A DNA stretch of 64,000 bases from Inia geoffrensis (lineage: Eukaryota; Chordata; Mammalia; Artiodactyla; Iniidae): the NCBI GenBank assembly GCA_036417435.1, contig CM070903.1, forward strand, positions 53,358,001 to 53,422,000, read 5' to 3'. Positions within the stretch are counted from its first letter, which is position 1; the number at the start of each line of letters is the position of its first letter. A model generated the notes under the pieces. The model was not told the DNA's origin. It saw nothing but the letters and a program-made list of their open reading frames with translations, and ran no database searches. Position numbers and translations under genes: made by a program. Below, piece by piece: positions 24,371 to 37,275 of this stretch.

Positions 24371-25430
24371 ATCTTGATAATGAAAAAAATGAGACAAAAA
24401 TAGTAACACCTAGTAGTTAGAAGAGGCAAGGAAGGTTTTGTCAAGATAGAAGAGAGTTGTTTACATTGTTCATGGGCTCAGGGAAAGAACTTGTGTAGAG
24501 AAATAGCTAGAGGATTCAAGAGAGAGGGCATAAGTAATGATGTGACTTTGAAAGAGTAGAAACATATCTTTTCTGAACTGGAGGTAACAAGATGTGTAAA
24601 CATAAATTCATAATGATGTCAGTCAACACTGTTACATGACTTTTTCCAGCAAATTCTGAGCTGGAGTAGGTTCAGGGGAATCAGAAGACATAATTTAGCC
24701 AAGATTGATTATGGGCAAAATGGGTTCAGCAGATGATCAAAAGTGTAATGATAATTAGAGCGTAGTAAAAAATACATAGAGAAAAAAAATGGTAAAAAAA
24801 AAAAAGAAAGAAAATGAAGGGAATGCAGTTATTATGAGTAAGACGCTTACACCCGCTGGTTATTTGTGGTTTGTGGTTTGAAGAGCTTATGACCACTTTT
24901 ATCATAATATCTGAAAGTAACTATCTCCAGTTTATACCTGATTTCTTTTTCCAGCTTTAAAGAGGCAACGTGTTTATTTAAACACAACATTGTTGATAAT
25001 CCTTTAGCAAATTTAGGAGTTTTTGTTATTATAGGTAAGCATTAAAACACATTTGTTAATGAAATCCTTCCTCCAAACATGGAATTTTTGTAGCTTTTAA
25101 TATTTCATAAAAAATCTGTGTCTCAGGTTAAACCGGACTAGAGAATTAGACCGGTGCCTATTACCAAAGAGGTAAATAGGTTTTGACTTTAAACACCAGG
25201 AAAAATACTGCAAGAAGGACGGTTGTTGTCCTTCAAACCCCAACTCTACAATGGTTTCACTAACAATCAAAGCAATGCCACAACATTGATTTTACATTCA
25301 TCTTTTATTGAAAACAGTCAAATAGTCCCTAATATCTACTTTTTAAAAATTTCTTCCACCATTTATTTTTTGGTCCTTGATTTCTAACTCAAAGAATGTG
25401 ACGATAACTGTTTTATTATCCCTGCTTTAT

Positions 25431-25571
25431 TTATTTATTTATTTATTTTTAAAAAAACTTTTGACCACCCCACATGGCTTTTGGGATTTAGTGCCTGGAC
25501 CAGAGATTGAATCCAGGCCGCCTGCAGTGGAAGCACAGAGTCCTAACCACTGAACTGCCAGGGAATTCCCC
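25431..25571 (-). mobile_element. CHR-1-type SINE with target duplication
   Basis: The + strand has a (TTTA)n/poly-T tail, and the body ends at ccagggaattccc, so the element starts GGGAATTCCCTGGCAG on the minus strand. Flanks tatccctgctttat (25417-25430) and tatccatgctttat (25572-25585) form a 14-bp target duplication with one mismatch. Confidence 0.85.
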
Positions 25572-25861
25572 TATCCATGCTTTATGATTATACTTTCTTA
25601 ACTCTTCAATATTTGGCAGGGAGCTCATGCCCTTGTAGGTCCAGATTCCCATAATTTCCAGTGCTCTCTACACCTAATAAGTACCTTTCTGGTCATCTTG
25701 AGTGTTCTTCAAGAAAGCATGGATGAGTAGGCCAGGGTGATGATGCTCTTAAGTGCAAATCACAGCCATTTCAGCAATCAGGGGCCAGAGGTCAGGCAAA
25801 AGCATTCTTTAATGCTTCTTTAAAGCATTTTCACCTTTTTATTTAATGGTTATTCATTTTT

Positions 25862-26968
25862 ATTTATTTTTTAAACATTTTTATTGGAGTATAATTGCTT
25901 TACAATGGTGTGTTAGTTTCTGCTTTATAACAAAGTGAATCAGCTATACATATACATATATCCCCATATCTCCTCCCTCTTGCATCTCCTTCCCTCCCTC
26001 CCTATCCCACCCCCTAGGTGGTCACAAAACACAGAGCTGATCTCCCTGTGCTATGCCCTACTTCCCGCTAGATATCTGTCTTACATTTGGTAGTGTATAT
26101 GTGTCAATGTTGCTCTCTCACTTCATCACAGCTTACCCTTCCCCCTCCCCGTATCCTCAAGTCCATCCTCTACATCTGTATCATTATTCCTGTCCTGCCC
26201 CCAGGTTCTTCAGAACCTTTTTTTTTAGATTCCATATATATGTGTTAGAATACAGTATTTGTTTTTCTCTTTCTGACTTAAACCACTCTGTATGACAGAC
26301 TCTAGGTCCATCTACCTCACTGCAAATAACTCAATTTCGTTTCTTTTTATGGCTGAGTAATATTCCATTGTATATATGTGCCACATCTTCTTTATCCATT
26401 CATCTGTCGAGGGACACTTAGGTTGCTTCCATGTCCTGGCTATTGTAGAGCTGCAACGAACACTGTTACATCACTCTTTTTGAATTATGGTTTTCGCAGA
26501 GTATATACCCAGTAGTGGGATTGCTGGGTAGTATGGTAGTTCTATTTTTAGTTTTTTAAGGAACATACATCCTGTTCTCCATAGTGGCTATATCAATTTA
26601 CATTCCCACCAACAGTGCAAGAGGGCTCCCTTTTCTCCACACCCTCTCCAGCATTTATTGTTTGCAGATTTTTTGGTGATGGCCATTCTGACTGGTGTGA
26701 GGTGATACCTCATTGTAGTTTTGATTTGCATTTCCCTGATGATTAATGATGTTGAGCATTCTTTCATGTGTTTGTTGGCAATCTGTATATCTTCTTTGGA
26801 GAAATGTCTGTTTAGGTCTTCTGCCCATTTTTGGATTGGGTTGTTTGCTTTTTTGATATTGAGCTGCATGAGCTGCTTGTAAATTTTGGAGATTAGTCCT
26901 TTGTCAGTTGTTTCATTTGCAAATAGCTTCTCCCATTCTGAGAGTTGTCTTTTCATCTTGTTTATGGT
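25862..26968 (-). mobile_element. 5'-truncated cetartiodactyl L1
   Basis: Reverse complement of an L1 3' UTR starting aacatttttattggagtata, followed by the end of ORF2. The minus frame at 26588-26980 includes [14 protein letters not shown] and [14 protein letters not shown], both typical of ORF2 near the C-terminus. Flanking ggttattcattt (25848) and ggttactcattt (26971) are a likely target duplication. Truncated and without intact ORFs. Confidence 0.9.
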
Positions 26969-27420
26969 TCGGTTACTCATTTATTAAGGCTGCATATGTT
27001 CTGAAGATTCTGCTCCTGTATATGAAGGTTTAAGTCCTCTTCTTATATCCATTTGTTCTTTTTTTATTTAAAAAAATCCTTCTCTTCCCAGCTTCATTAG
27101 TTATCAAAGCCATTCTTTTTCTTTTCATGTGCCAGGATGTAGCTCAAAGGTTAACTTGTCCATCCAGCTTAATCAAGAGGTTACTGTACTCTGGTATCTC
27201 TGAGACATGCAGAATGGAAAGGTTATAAACTCTGAATGTTTAGAACATTGTTTCAGCACATATTAATTAGTGACAAATGAGCTGAATTGATTCTGTCTAG
27301 ATCCAGGTCAAATAAGCAAGCAGGTATTTGACTTTTGCCTCAGATGCTACAAACCTGGCTGTTGGACTTTTCCACCAGGAGACCCAGGGTCTAGTCTCAA
27401 CTGTATAAATGAGTTAGACT

Positions 27421-27955
27421 TTTTTTTTTTTAAACATCTTTATTGGAGTATAATTGCTTTACAATGGTTGTTAGTTTCTGCTTTATAACAAAGTGAATCA
27501 GTTATACATATACATATGTTCCCATATCTCTTCCCTCTTGCGTCTCCCTCCCTCCCACCCTCCCTATCCCACCCCTCTAGGTGGTCACAAAGCACTGAGC
27601 TGATCTCCCTGTGCTATGCGGCTGCTTCCCACTAGCTAGCTATTTTACTTTTGGTAGTGTATATGTGTCCATGCCACTCTCTCATTTTGTCCCAGCTTAC
27701 CCTTCCCCCTCCTGTATCCTCAAGTCCATTCTCTAGTAGGGCTGCATCTTTATTCCTGTCCTGCCCCTAGGTTTTTCTGACCATTTTTTTTTCTTTTTCT
27801 TTTTCTTTTTTTAGATTCCACATATATTTGTTAGCATACGGTATTTGTTTTTCTCTTTCTGACTTACTTCACTCTGTATGACAGACTCTAGGTCCATCCA
27901 CCTCACTACAAATAACTCAGTTTCGTTCCTTTTTATGGCTGAGTAATATTCCACT
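27421..27955 (-). mobile_element. 5'-truncated L1, 3' UTR only
   Basis: Poly-T followed by aacatctttattggagtata and the same 3' UTR as the neighbouring L1 copies, breaking off at the sensor-like sequence gctgagtaatattcca. An agactttt word at 27417 and 27963 may be the target duplication. No coding sequence beyond a short frame. Confidence 0.9.
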
Positions 27956-28089
27956 GAATATAAGACTTTTGATTTTATCAGTACTGCATAGGGTAAGTGA
28001 GTAGGCTGTGCAGAAGTGATTTGCATTAAGCAAGCTCGTTGGAAACTGATTTATGGAGCAAAATGGCATTTTATCAATTTACAGTGGAA

Positions 28090-28325
28090 AAGAAAGGGCA
28101 TGGACTTTGGAACCATGTATAATGGGGTTTAATTCTCAACCTCACCATTTAACAGCTGTGTAACTTTGGATATATAATTTAATCCCTCTGAATTTAATTT
28201 TCCTATTTGTAAAATGAATATAATACTTATTCAGGACTCTGCTGAGAATTACATAGTCTATACACGAAAAGTGTGTAGGAACTTCTCTGGAAAGTATTAT
28301 GGGCTAAATAAATATTATTTTATTT
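28090..28325 (+). mobile_element. MIR SINE, near full length
   Basis: Reads gggcatggactttggaacc, then caccatttaacagctgtgta, tttgtaaaatgaatataata and a gctaaataaatattattt tail, following the MIR consensus from 5' to 3'. Confidence 0.75.
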
Positions 28326-30000
28326 TTCTTCATTCCTGTTGAGCAAAGAAATGTTTATCTAATGAAAGTTTGGTGCACTAGTAGGTAGATTCCTTCAGAA
28401 AGTCAGTCTACAGATTAAATAGCTATTTCATAAACATAGAATTATACAGAGAGTGATATTTTCATCTAGTACAGGCTTAATGAATTGATCTTCGTCAGCC
28501 TAGGACTATTTCTGGGTAGATAACTAATATTGGACTTTAGCCTTAAGAAACCTCTTCTGTAGAGAGTATAAAAGACATACAGAAAACATTTTACTATATA
28601 CCTCTCATTTTTCAATATTCCTTATTAGTTGCATACTTGCGATAGCATGGTCTTTCCTAGAAGATGACTTTCTTAGCTAATTTAACTCCTAATATTTTAT
28701 GATGCATTTTTGATTAGGAAAATACTTCAGGATCTTTACTGAGGTTTGGAGATACCTTAAATTTATCAAGAGTGATTAGGTTGTCATTTCTACAGATTTA
28801 TGTTGGTTCTTATTAGCTTAAATATCAGATGATTTTCAAACCCTGAGCTTGAAGTGAGAAAACTTATTTGGTGCCTGCCGTGTACCCAGTAAAAATTACA
28901 CTTATGAACAATAAAAATGAGGGATCTCATTTTGCAAAATAGCATTGTGCTTTTTGTAATCTTATACATCTGTCCACCACTGACTCAGACAACTTGTAAA
29001 ACTTCTTTTATCATTTTTTCATCTCTCACTTTAAATCTTTCAGTTTTGTTGAGGTCTGGAAGTAGGAATCAAGTTTTTGTGACTCTTTCCATGTGGTTGC
29101 CCATTGCCACATGAGAAAGTAGCAGTAATTTATACCCTCTCTCAAGAAGTTTGAGTATGATGAAGATGTAGGCAAGAAAAGGACAATTAAAATAGAATGG
29201 GCTAATTTCATCATTGAGCCATGTATATGGTGTAATAGGAGAACAAATTGTGTTTTAGGAGAAGGAAAGTGTCTGGTTCAAACTGAACATGTACCTGAAA
29301 TTTGTCCAAGGAATAGTAAGACAGCTTTTTACTAAACTCTTGGCTTTACTGCTCTCTTTCTCTGACACTGCTACAGACTAGGATAACTATAAAATATGTA
29401 ATAAAACTACCTTGCTAATTTCCACTTAATAAAAACAAGTTAGTAAGAAGTTTCGTTGATCAACTGTTGGTTAGTTAGATAGTAATGCTAAGAGATCTAA
29501 TGACGTAGCTTTGGCTACACTATACCCTTCCTAAGCAATATCATATAGTGAACTCTTTATTTTTTACAGACTGTATCTGTAAACTTGACCAGAAACCATT
29601 TCTTTATGTTATTTTTTATAGAGTAATAGAAAATATGAACGTTTTTTGCATCCTGTCAGCATTGCAGGAAAATCAATCCATGAACAGGCATGTCCACTGG
29701 AAGAAGGCTGTGGTTCCATGTCTGTGGTGCGCAATGCATGTGACAGGTTGCTGATATAATTTACCCTGCCATCTCTATTCCTTTTCTGAAAAAGAATTTC
29801 TCACTAACAGGGTTTAACAGAGCCATAGACAGTGGCCAAGAGGACATAAAATAATATTCAGTTCAGTTTTATTGTGAGTTCATGCTTAGAATGTGAAGCT
29901 GGCATGTCTGAAAACATTGGTATTTATCTAAATGAATGCTATATGTCCACTCCAACCTCTTATTTCAGATATTGCATTTTTCAGTTCTAAAATTTTATCT
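28326..30000. other. Unassigned non-coding spacer
   Basis: No gene or recognised repeat. Several frames of about 60 to 70 codons are present without family resemblance. Confidence 0.55.
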
Positions 30001-30052
30001 GGTTTCTTTTTATTTCTTGGTGTCATTTCCTATTTTCCTATTTGTTTACTGA

Positions 30053-30053
30053 T

Positions 30054-30092
<39 letters not shown>

Positions 30093-30096
30093 TTTT
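30053..30096. repeat. (TTTA)n microsatellite
   Basis: About eleven TTTA units inside an older T-rich repeat-like region. Confidence 0.95.
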
Positions 30097-30225
30097 TTTA
30101 GTAAATGTCTTTGAGTGTACTTATAATAGCTGCTTTAAAATCCTTGCCTGCTAATTTGAGCAGCTGGGTCACACAATGGCCAGTTCTCTTTGACTGTCAT
30201 TTCAGTAAATGTGAATCACATTATC

Positions 30226-31418
30226 CTATTTTTATTAACATCTTTATTGGAATATAATTGCTTTACAATGGTGTGTTAGTTTGTGCTTTATAACAAAGTG
30301 AATCAGTTATACATATACATATGTTCCCATATCTCTTCCCTCTTGCGTCTCCCTCCCTCCCACCCTCCCTATCCTACCCCTCTAGGTGGTCACAAAGCAC
30401 TGAGCTGATCTCCCTGTGCTATGCGGCTGCTTCCCACTAGCTATCTATTTTATGTTTGGTAGTGTATATATGTCCATGCCACTCTCTCACTTTGTCCCAG
30501 CTTACCCTTCCCCCTCCCCATATCCTCAAGCCCATTCTCTAGTAGTTCTGTGTCTTTATTCCCGTCTTGCCCCTAGGTTCATATGACCTTCTTTTTTTTT
30601 CCCTTAGATTCCATATATATGTGTTAGCATACGGTATTTGTTTTTCTTTCTGACTTACTTCATTCTGTATGACAGATTCTAGGTCAATCCACCTCACTAC
30701 AAATAACTCAATTTCATTTCTTTTTATGGCTGAGTAATATTCCATTGTATATATGTGCCACATCTTCTTTATCCATTCATCTGTTGATGGACACTTAGGT
30801 TGCATGCCTGGGCTATTGTAAATAGAGCTGCAATGAACATTGTGGTACATGGCTCTTTTTGAATTATGGTTTTCTCAGTGTATATGCCCAGTAGTGGGAT
30901 TGCTGGGTCATATGGTAGTTCTATTTTTAGTTTCTTAAGGAACCTCCATACTGTTCTCCATAGTGGCTGTATCAATTTACATTCCCACCAACAGTGCAAG
31001 AGGGCTCCCTTTTCTCCACACCCTCTCCAGCATTTACTGTTTCTAGATTTTTTGATGATGGCCATTCTGACCGGTGTGAGATGATATCTCATTGTAGTTT
31101 TGATTTGCATTTCTCTAATGATTAATGATGTTGAGCATTCTTTCATGTGTTTATTGGCAATCTGTATATCTTGTATAGAGAAATATTTATTTAGGTCTTC
31201 TGCCCATTTTTGGATTGGGTTGTTTGTTTTTTTAATATTGAGCTGCATGAGATGCTTGTAAATTTTGGAGATTAATCCTTTGTCAGTTGCTTCACTTACA
31301 AATATTTTCTCCCATCCTGAGGGTTGTCTTTTCATCTTGTTTATGGTTTCCTTTGCTGTGCAAAAGCTCTTAAGTTTCATTAGGTCCCATTTGTTTATTT
31401 TTGTTTTTATTTCCATTC
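30226..31418 (-). mobile_element. 5'-truncated L1 with 215-codon ORF2 remnant
   Basis: The 3' UTR begins aacatctttattggaatata at the left. The minus frame at 30769-31416 has 215 codons of ORF2 C-terminal sequence ([18 protein letters not shown], then [12 protein letters not shown] and FIAALFTIA). That is about the last sixth of ORF2, with no reverse transcriptase or endonuclease domain. A short deletion near 30805 removes part of the region before the 3' UTR. It appears to sit inside an older repeat, whose halves flank it at about 29990-30225 and 31420-31800. Confidence 0.9.
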
Positions 31419-34400
31419 TATTTCTTTATATGCGTGATAATTCTGAATTGTGTACTGGACTTGTGAATAATATGTTGTGGAGACTCTGGGTTCTGTTATA
31501 TTCTCCCAAAGAGTGATTTTTGTTTGATTGTTTGTTTGTTTGTTTTGTGAGGCAATGAATTCCAAGTTTTGTTCCAAGCTTGGGGAAGTAGTTGACATTT
31601 TTTTCAGATCTTTTAGCCTTAATTGGTTTTCTTAGAATCTTCACTGCTTGTACGTAGTTCAGGACTCTGCTAGATATTAGGCAGGGTTTATCTACAGTAT
31701 TTTTCCCCTGCCTCTCTCCAGCTCTTTCTTTTCCAAGATTTCCCCCCTCACTCTTCAGATGCTATTAGCTCCAAACTCTGATTTTGTTAAGCCAGTGAGT
31801 CTATGGGTCTTATTGTTATTTATATAACTTGAAGACACTGAAGAAAGACCAAAAGTAAGGAGAAAGCAGAGAGCAGTTGACAGTTGAACTTAGAAATAGA
31901 GAATGGCACTGGGTAAATTCAGATAAGTTTCCTGGTTTTATAGGATTTTGCCTGCAGACCAAATAAATAAGGTATGTGCAGAAACTATATACCATTACTG
32001 TTCCAGCTGACGGTGTGATTTCCATCTCATATTGAAACATAAACTCAAACTCTCTGGCTTACTTAACCTCACTGAGCCTAGGTTTTTACATCTATAAACA
32101 CAGAAATAATAAATCAACCCCTAGGGACACTATGATATGTTGTATGTGTGTGGTTTTGCATTATATATGTGTATATTATACTATGTATAACATTATATAT
32201 ACATATATATAGTATTTTAATGTGGCTGACACTTTAATGTGGTAAGTACTCAGCAAATTATAGATTTAATTTCTGCCTACAATTTTTACCCAAATTGAAA
32301 GCCATCCCTTTTTCAATTGTTCTCTAAAGTCTTATAAGGTGGGAACTAGGTAGCAAAATTCAAGGGTGCTTTTTACATAGTAGGTTCATAATATTATTTA
32401 ATAAATAGATAAACTGAAAATTATTCTTAAGAAAACCTGGATTACTATGCAGTTTCCTGTCCTCTCCTTTGGATTAACATTCTATCTTCTGTGCACTCCA
32501 TATTAAGAAGGTATATAATCTCTCCCACCTTAAAAATTCTTCATATCTTTACCAGGGTGAGAGAGAACGTACACAATTAATTTATAACTAAAAGAACCAT
32601 TATTCCAGGTTCTTCTTTGCCACAGTAAATAATGAATGTATTTGTGTCAAAAAATTGGTTAATCAACCATGTCAGTGGAAGTTAGAAAGCAAGTGCATAG
32701 GGGTTAAAATATAATTAAAATAATTCATATTTTGCCAATTGAAAATTATTTGTACATATAAAGTTAAAGTTTTTATAAATAGGGTTAACTATAGCTGTCA
32801 TTTTATGAGAATTTTATAGCACTCAGATTTGAATGAAAGAGAAAAGAGGAAAAAAAGAGAAAGTGATAAACAGGATTTATTCAGAAGAGAACCTTCTATG
32901 GCATTTCTTGAAGATTTTGTATAATCTATCCAAACTCCTACATCATCCCAGAAATATACAATGAGAATTATTATTCATAATGATGATTCTGATTCATACA
33001 ATCTAACTCATCAAATATATTCATTCTCCTCCATAGATTGTACTTAATAAGCCAAGAAGGGGATTAAATCACTTTCAAAACGTTTTAAAGAAGGATTGAA
33101 ATTTTAAAAACATGTTTTTCCTCCCTAGTTTACTTTAAGTTCATGAGAAAATCTAATTAGTCAGAACGTCCCATTTTCCAAGCTTTGTACTGTTAGCATA
33201 TAAGGAATATTTCAAATCTCCAAGCTGCTCTGTGAAATGCTACATTTACCTTTACACTAATTTCCTGTCCTTCTTCTCAATATCACCTCCCCGAAAAGAA
33301 TGAGGCTGGGGAAAGGAGAAGGAAGAAAATAGGAGAAATAGGAGGCCCATTTATTCTTATACATGTAGGCTAATTTATTGGTTTATCTTCATTTGAGTAT
33401 TGCTCGGAAGATTTTATTAGTGTGGAAGAGATTAAATTTGATAGAATGGGGAATAAGATTCTTTTTTGTTTGATGATTAAATTATTTTCTTTTGGAAGCC
33501 AGAATTTAAATTTACTCTAGCCAAACTGTTGAGAAAAGGAAAAAAGTTATATGAAAAAGAAACTTATGGGAAGAAACAGTGTCATTTTCTAAGAACATCT
33601 TGGCTGAAGAAGCTTGATTACTGTCTTGTTAAAAGGTCAGCAGATTTCTTTCTTATATGCTTACATTTTCTCACCAAAAAGCATTATGACTAAGGAATAT
33701 ATGTATATTACTCCTACCCACAGTTTTATGGCACATTCCACCTCCTACCCCATCCTCTCCCTCTGAAGTCCTGGTGAGGTATTTAGGTTAATAAAGCCAA
33801 TAGCCAATGTGGGCTCCCGATAACAATGAGGAACAAGACAATTTTTCTTTAAAAAGCGAAAATGGTTGTCTTCAAATGTCTATTATACTCAGTTATTCAA
33901 AAAGTTACATTCAAGGTTGAAACCATGCTTTTAAGGGTCAATGACTACTTAACTATCAACTCCATCGCTGTGGTTATGTACCTGTGATTCTATCAGTACC
34001 ACAGGTAATGGTTTGTAGCATTCTGTTTCACTGTCAGAAGTTGGAAAAGTATCCTTTGAGGTTTTAGCAATTACCTAAAACATATGCTATTTTTCCAACA
34101 ATGTCAGATAAATTATGTAGACCTTGTTACAAAATTTTGATGCTGTTCTGTTGCTTGCCCTCCCATGTTTTTGAATTAAAAATGTAATTAGACACTAAAT
34201 AGAACTGTTGGAATGCAATCTGCATGTCAGCTTCTCTCTGTGGTGTTCGTGAAGCAGCTTCGTGTGTTTATGTATGTGCTCCAGTTTGTTCCATACTGCA
34301 ATTCTTAGACTAGATTGAAGTATTATATGGAAAATTTTATAACAGTGTATTTTCTCTTGTTCTGTGAGAGGGTGTTCAGTTTGTTAAGTTGTCCCAAAAC

Positions 34401-35088
34401 GTAAGGTTAATACCTAAGAGATTTATAGCAACCATATGTACCTTCATTCATAATTGATCTAATTTTATAGGTAGCTCTGCTTTCAATGACAAATGAAAAA
34501 TATTCAGATTTAAGCCTCTCTTTATTTTAAAAAAAGGGATAAACGGAGCTTTATCATTTATATTCAAAAGTTAGTCACTTTCTCTTCATATCTGGGAGTA
34601 AGTGATACGCATCTGCTACCTTGACAATGAAGAACATTGATATCATTGGCAGTAGACGTACTATAATTTTTAATTATAAACTATAATGTTTCACTTACCA
34701 TTATAATATATTTATAAGAATTATTGTTTTTCAGTCTCCTTTGGCTTCCCAGTTTTTATTTGTGTCACATATAAAATGCTTTACAGGTTCCAGCCAGTGC
34801 ATTGATTCAACTGGCCCATTGAAGATCATCCCCACAACAGCTCAATTAGAGCAAATAATATCTGATTATCTAACAACTGCCATGTTCTTGTAGATACAGC
34901 CAAACTTATTTACTTATCCCCCTGCTGTGGCTAAATATCTGGCAGTGCACTTTCTAACCTATTTTCTCTCGATGGTGTTTGCTTACATTGTTAGTAGGCA
35001 GAGGGCATTTGTTTTGAAGCCTGGATTTTGAATTTAAACCATCAAGCAAAGTCTATTAATGCAGAAGGTTTTAAGTTTATAGTTTCCT
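31419..35088. other. Non-coding spacer with old repeat scraps
   Basis: 31419-31800 continues what looks like an older interspersed repeat interrupted by the L1 to its left, with a (TTTG)n run near 31520. A MIR relic lies at 32040-32270. The rest, to 35088, is unassigned AT-rich DNA without a gene. 34780-34960 is repeat-free and could be conserved, but that cannot be judged here. Confidence 0.5.
32040..32270 (+). mobile_element. MIR SINE split by TA-rich sequence
   Basis: Contains cttacttaacctcactgagcc and a ttttacatctataaacacag block as in MIR. An expanded tatata-rich part follows, then aagtactcagcaaattatag as a degenerate 3' end. Confidence 0.55.
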
Positions 35089-35098
35089 CAATGAATAC

Positions 35099-35217
35099 TT
35101 TTTTTTTTTTTTTTGCGGTACGTGGGCCTCTCACTGCTGTGGCCTCTCCCGTTGCGGAGCACAGGCTCTGGACGCGCAGGCAGGCGGACTCTGAACCACT
35201 GCGCCACCAGGGAAGCC
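35099..35217 (-). mobile_element. CHR SINE with internal deletion
   Basis: Poly-T then gcggtacgtgggcctc, ending gccaccagggaagccc, i.e. a minus-strand young CHR SINE. It lacks about 90 bp of the middle, which includes the segment between gcgcagg and caggcgg seen in full copies. A perfect 10-bp target duplication caatgaatac (35089-35098 and 35218-35227) flanks it. Confidence 0.93.
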
Positions 35218-35729
35218 CAATGAATACGGTACAGATAACTATATAACATCTTTCATGTGAGGTTGGCCTGTATGCTAGGAAAATTTTAAATGAGATTTTA
35301 AAAACACTCTGTTTGCTCTGAGGGGAAATCACTCAGGTAAATCTATAGAAATAAAACACAAAATTGCAGTATGTGTTCTGTTCATCTGTTTCAGTAGTGT
35401 ACTTTCCTGAAACTAATTAGCTGGTTAAGTTAGCATTTCCCTTTAAAATAGTCTTTACTGAGTAGATAAAACATATCTATAACTTTTCATTAACTGGGGC
35501 ATAAGTTTTAAATAAAGAAGACAATCACACACATAATTTGGCAGTAAAGTTTCTCAGCATCAAATATAACTATGTTATAAATTTTATGCTCAGTAAAATA
35601 TCAGACTATTTGAATAAGTCTAAGAGAAAACTGTTCTAAAATTTTGTCTCTGATTATTGGACTAACTCTGAAAACTTAACTCATATCTGTCATAACTTCT
35701 CCGAGTTTCTCAGGAGCTTCACACTCTCT

Positions 35730-35935
35730 TTTTTTTTTTTTTGCGGTACGCGGGCCCCTCACTGCTATGGCCTCTCCCGTTGCGGAGCACAGGCTCGGGA
35801 CGCGCAGGCTCAGCGCCCATGGCTCACGGGCCCAGCCGCTCCGCAGCACGTGGGATCTTCCCGGACCGGGGCACGAACCCGTGTCCCCTGCATCGGCAGG
35901 CGGACTCTCAACCACTGCGCCACCAGGGAAGCCCT
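35730..35935 (-). mobile_element. CHR SINE, full length
   Basis: Poly-T tail then gcggtacgcgggcccctc through to gccaccagggaagccc, complete relative to other copies here. Flanks cacactctct (35720-35729) and cgcactctct (35936-35945) are a target duplication with one mismatch. Same orientation as the deleted copy 0.5 kb to its left. Confidence 0.94.
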
Positions 35936-35945
35936 CGCACTCTCT

Positions 35946-36599
35946 TCTGTCTATACTCTCTCCCAGTGAACTGGATCCTTGCCATCATTACCTTGCTCAA
36001 AATTTTGCCATCTTAAAAAATGTATTTCTTTATCCCCTGTTTTCTTCATTCTTCAAACCACCACCTTCTTTCTCTTTCTTCTTTTTTAACAACCAAACTT
36101 CCTTTTTAACAACGCATGCCTTTCTCCTCAGGGTCTAATTTTCCTTCAAGCTTCAGCCCTCTAGCAAAAAAGTGATTCCTTGTAAGATCAGCAGTGGCCC
36201 ATGTTGCTAAAGTGATGGGATTTTTGATTCTTTATTTTATATGGCTTCTCTGGTACACCACAAGCTAATCATGATTCCTTCCTCCAGACACTGTTTTCTT
36301 GCCCTTCACCGCACTACACAACACTTGTTCTTTCCTTTGCTCGCTCATTCTCATCTACCTAACCTTTAAATGGTGGAGTTCCTTGAGCCTCAGATGGCAT
36401 ATTTCTATAGCAATTCTCTTCTTTCTCTAAATGTTCTCATTTATAATCATAGCATTCATTGTCGTCTGTGTGCTAATGATCCTCAAATTTACACCTCTAA
36501 ACCAAAACACTTCTCTGATGTCCATTCTATATTGAGCTGTATACGTGAATTCTTCCTCTGAATGTCTTACAGCACCTCCACTAAAATTCAGTCTGTCCC
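35946..36599. other. Unassigned pyrimidine-rich spacer
   Basis: No gene. From about 36440 it begins to resemble an ancient repeat that continues to about 36740. I cannot name the family. Confidence 0.45.
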
Positions 36600-37275
36600 A
36601 ACAAGTACTCTATAATTCTTCCACAGATTTCTACCTTTTCTGTCTTTCCCATCTCAGCAAGTGGCATCACCATCTGCTTAGTTGCTTAGGCTAGAAACCT
36701 AAGAACTGTTGTTTACTATTCTCTTTGACTCTCCAAATCCAGAATATCTGCTATTCCTTTCCATTTTAAATCCCCCATCTAAAGTGCATTAAGTGGCTAT
36801 CCATTGCAACATGAGAAAAAAGTAATTTACTTGGTCTACCAGGCTCAGCTAACCTTGCCTCCCTTACCTGGAGACCATCTTCCTTTCTCTCTGTGCTTCA
36901 CTAACAGGCTTTTCCTGGGTCCTTCAAACACATTTTCCCCTTTCTGATTCAAGCCTCACTTATTCCTCCCTCTATCTAAAACTCTCTCCATTGATTAATT
37001 AACTTTTGTTCATTCTTCAAAGCTCAGTTCCATTTTCTATCACTTGAGGATAACTACTACATGCTTTGATATCACTATTTGCTTTAATTTCATAGCACAG
37101 TTATAATTAAATAGTTAGCTATTTTTGTATTCTTATTTGCTTTCTAACTTCCCCACTAGAATATAAACTTTATTAGAACAGAGAATATGATTACATCCCT
37201 AACTTCTGCATGATGCCTCACATGTACAGAGGGTATTTTTAAAATAATTATCAAGTTAATAAATACATAATGAGT
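36600..37275 (+). mobile_element. Ancient repeat, probably L2-like
   Basis: Contains the phrase gttcattcttcaaagctcag followed by a ccccactagaatataaac segment and a degenerate ttaataaatacataatgag end, resembling L2 3' regions. Diverged, so the boundaries are approximate. Confidence 0.45.

Noticed and set aside
30769..31416. 215-codon minus-strand frame as a host protein
   Set aside because: It is the C-terminal part of L1 ORF2 with no catalytic domains, inside a truncated retroelement.
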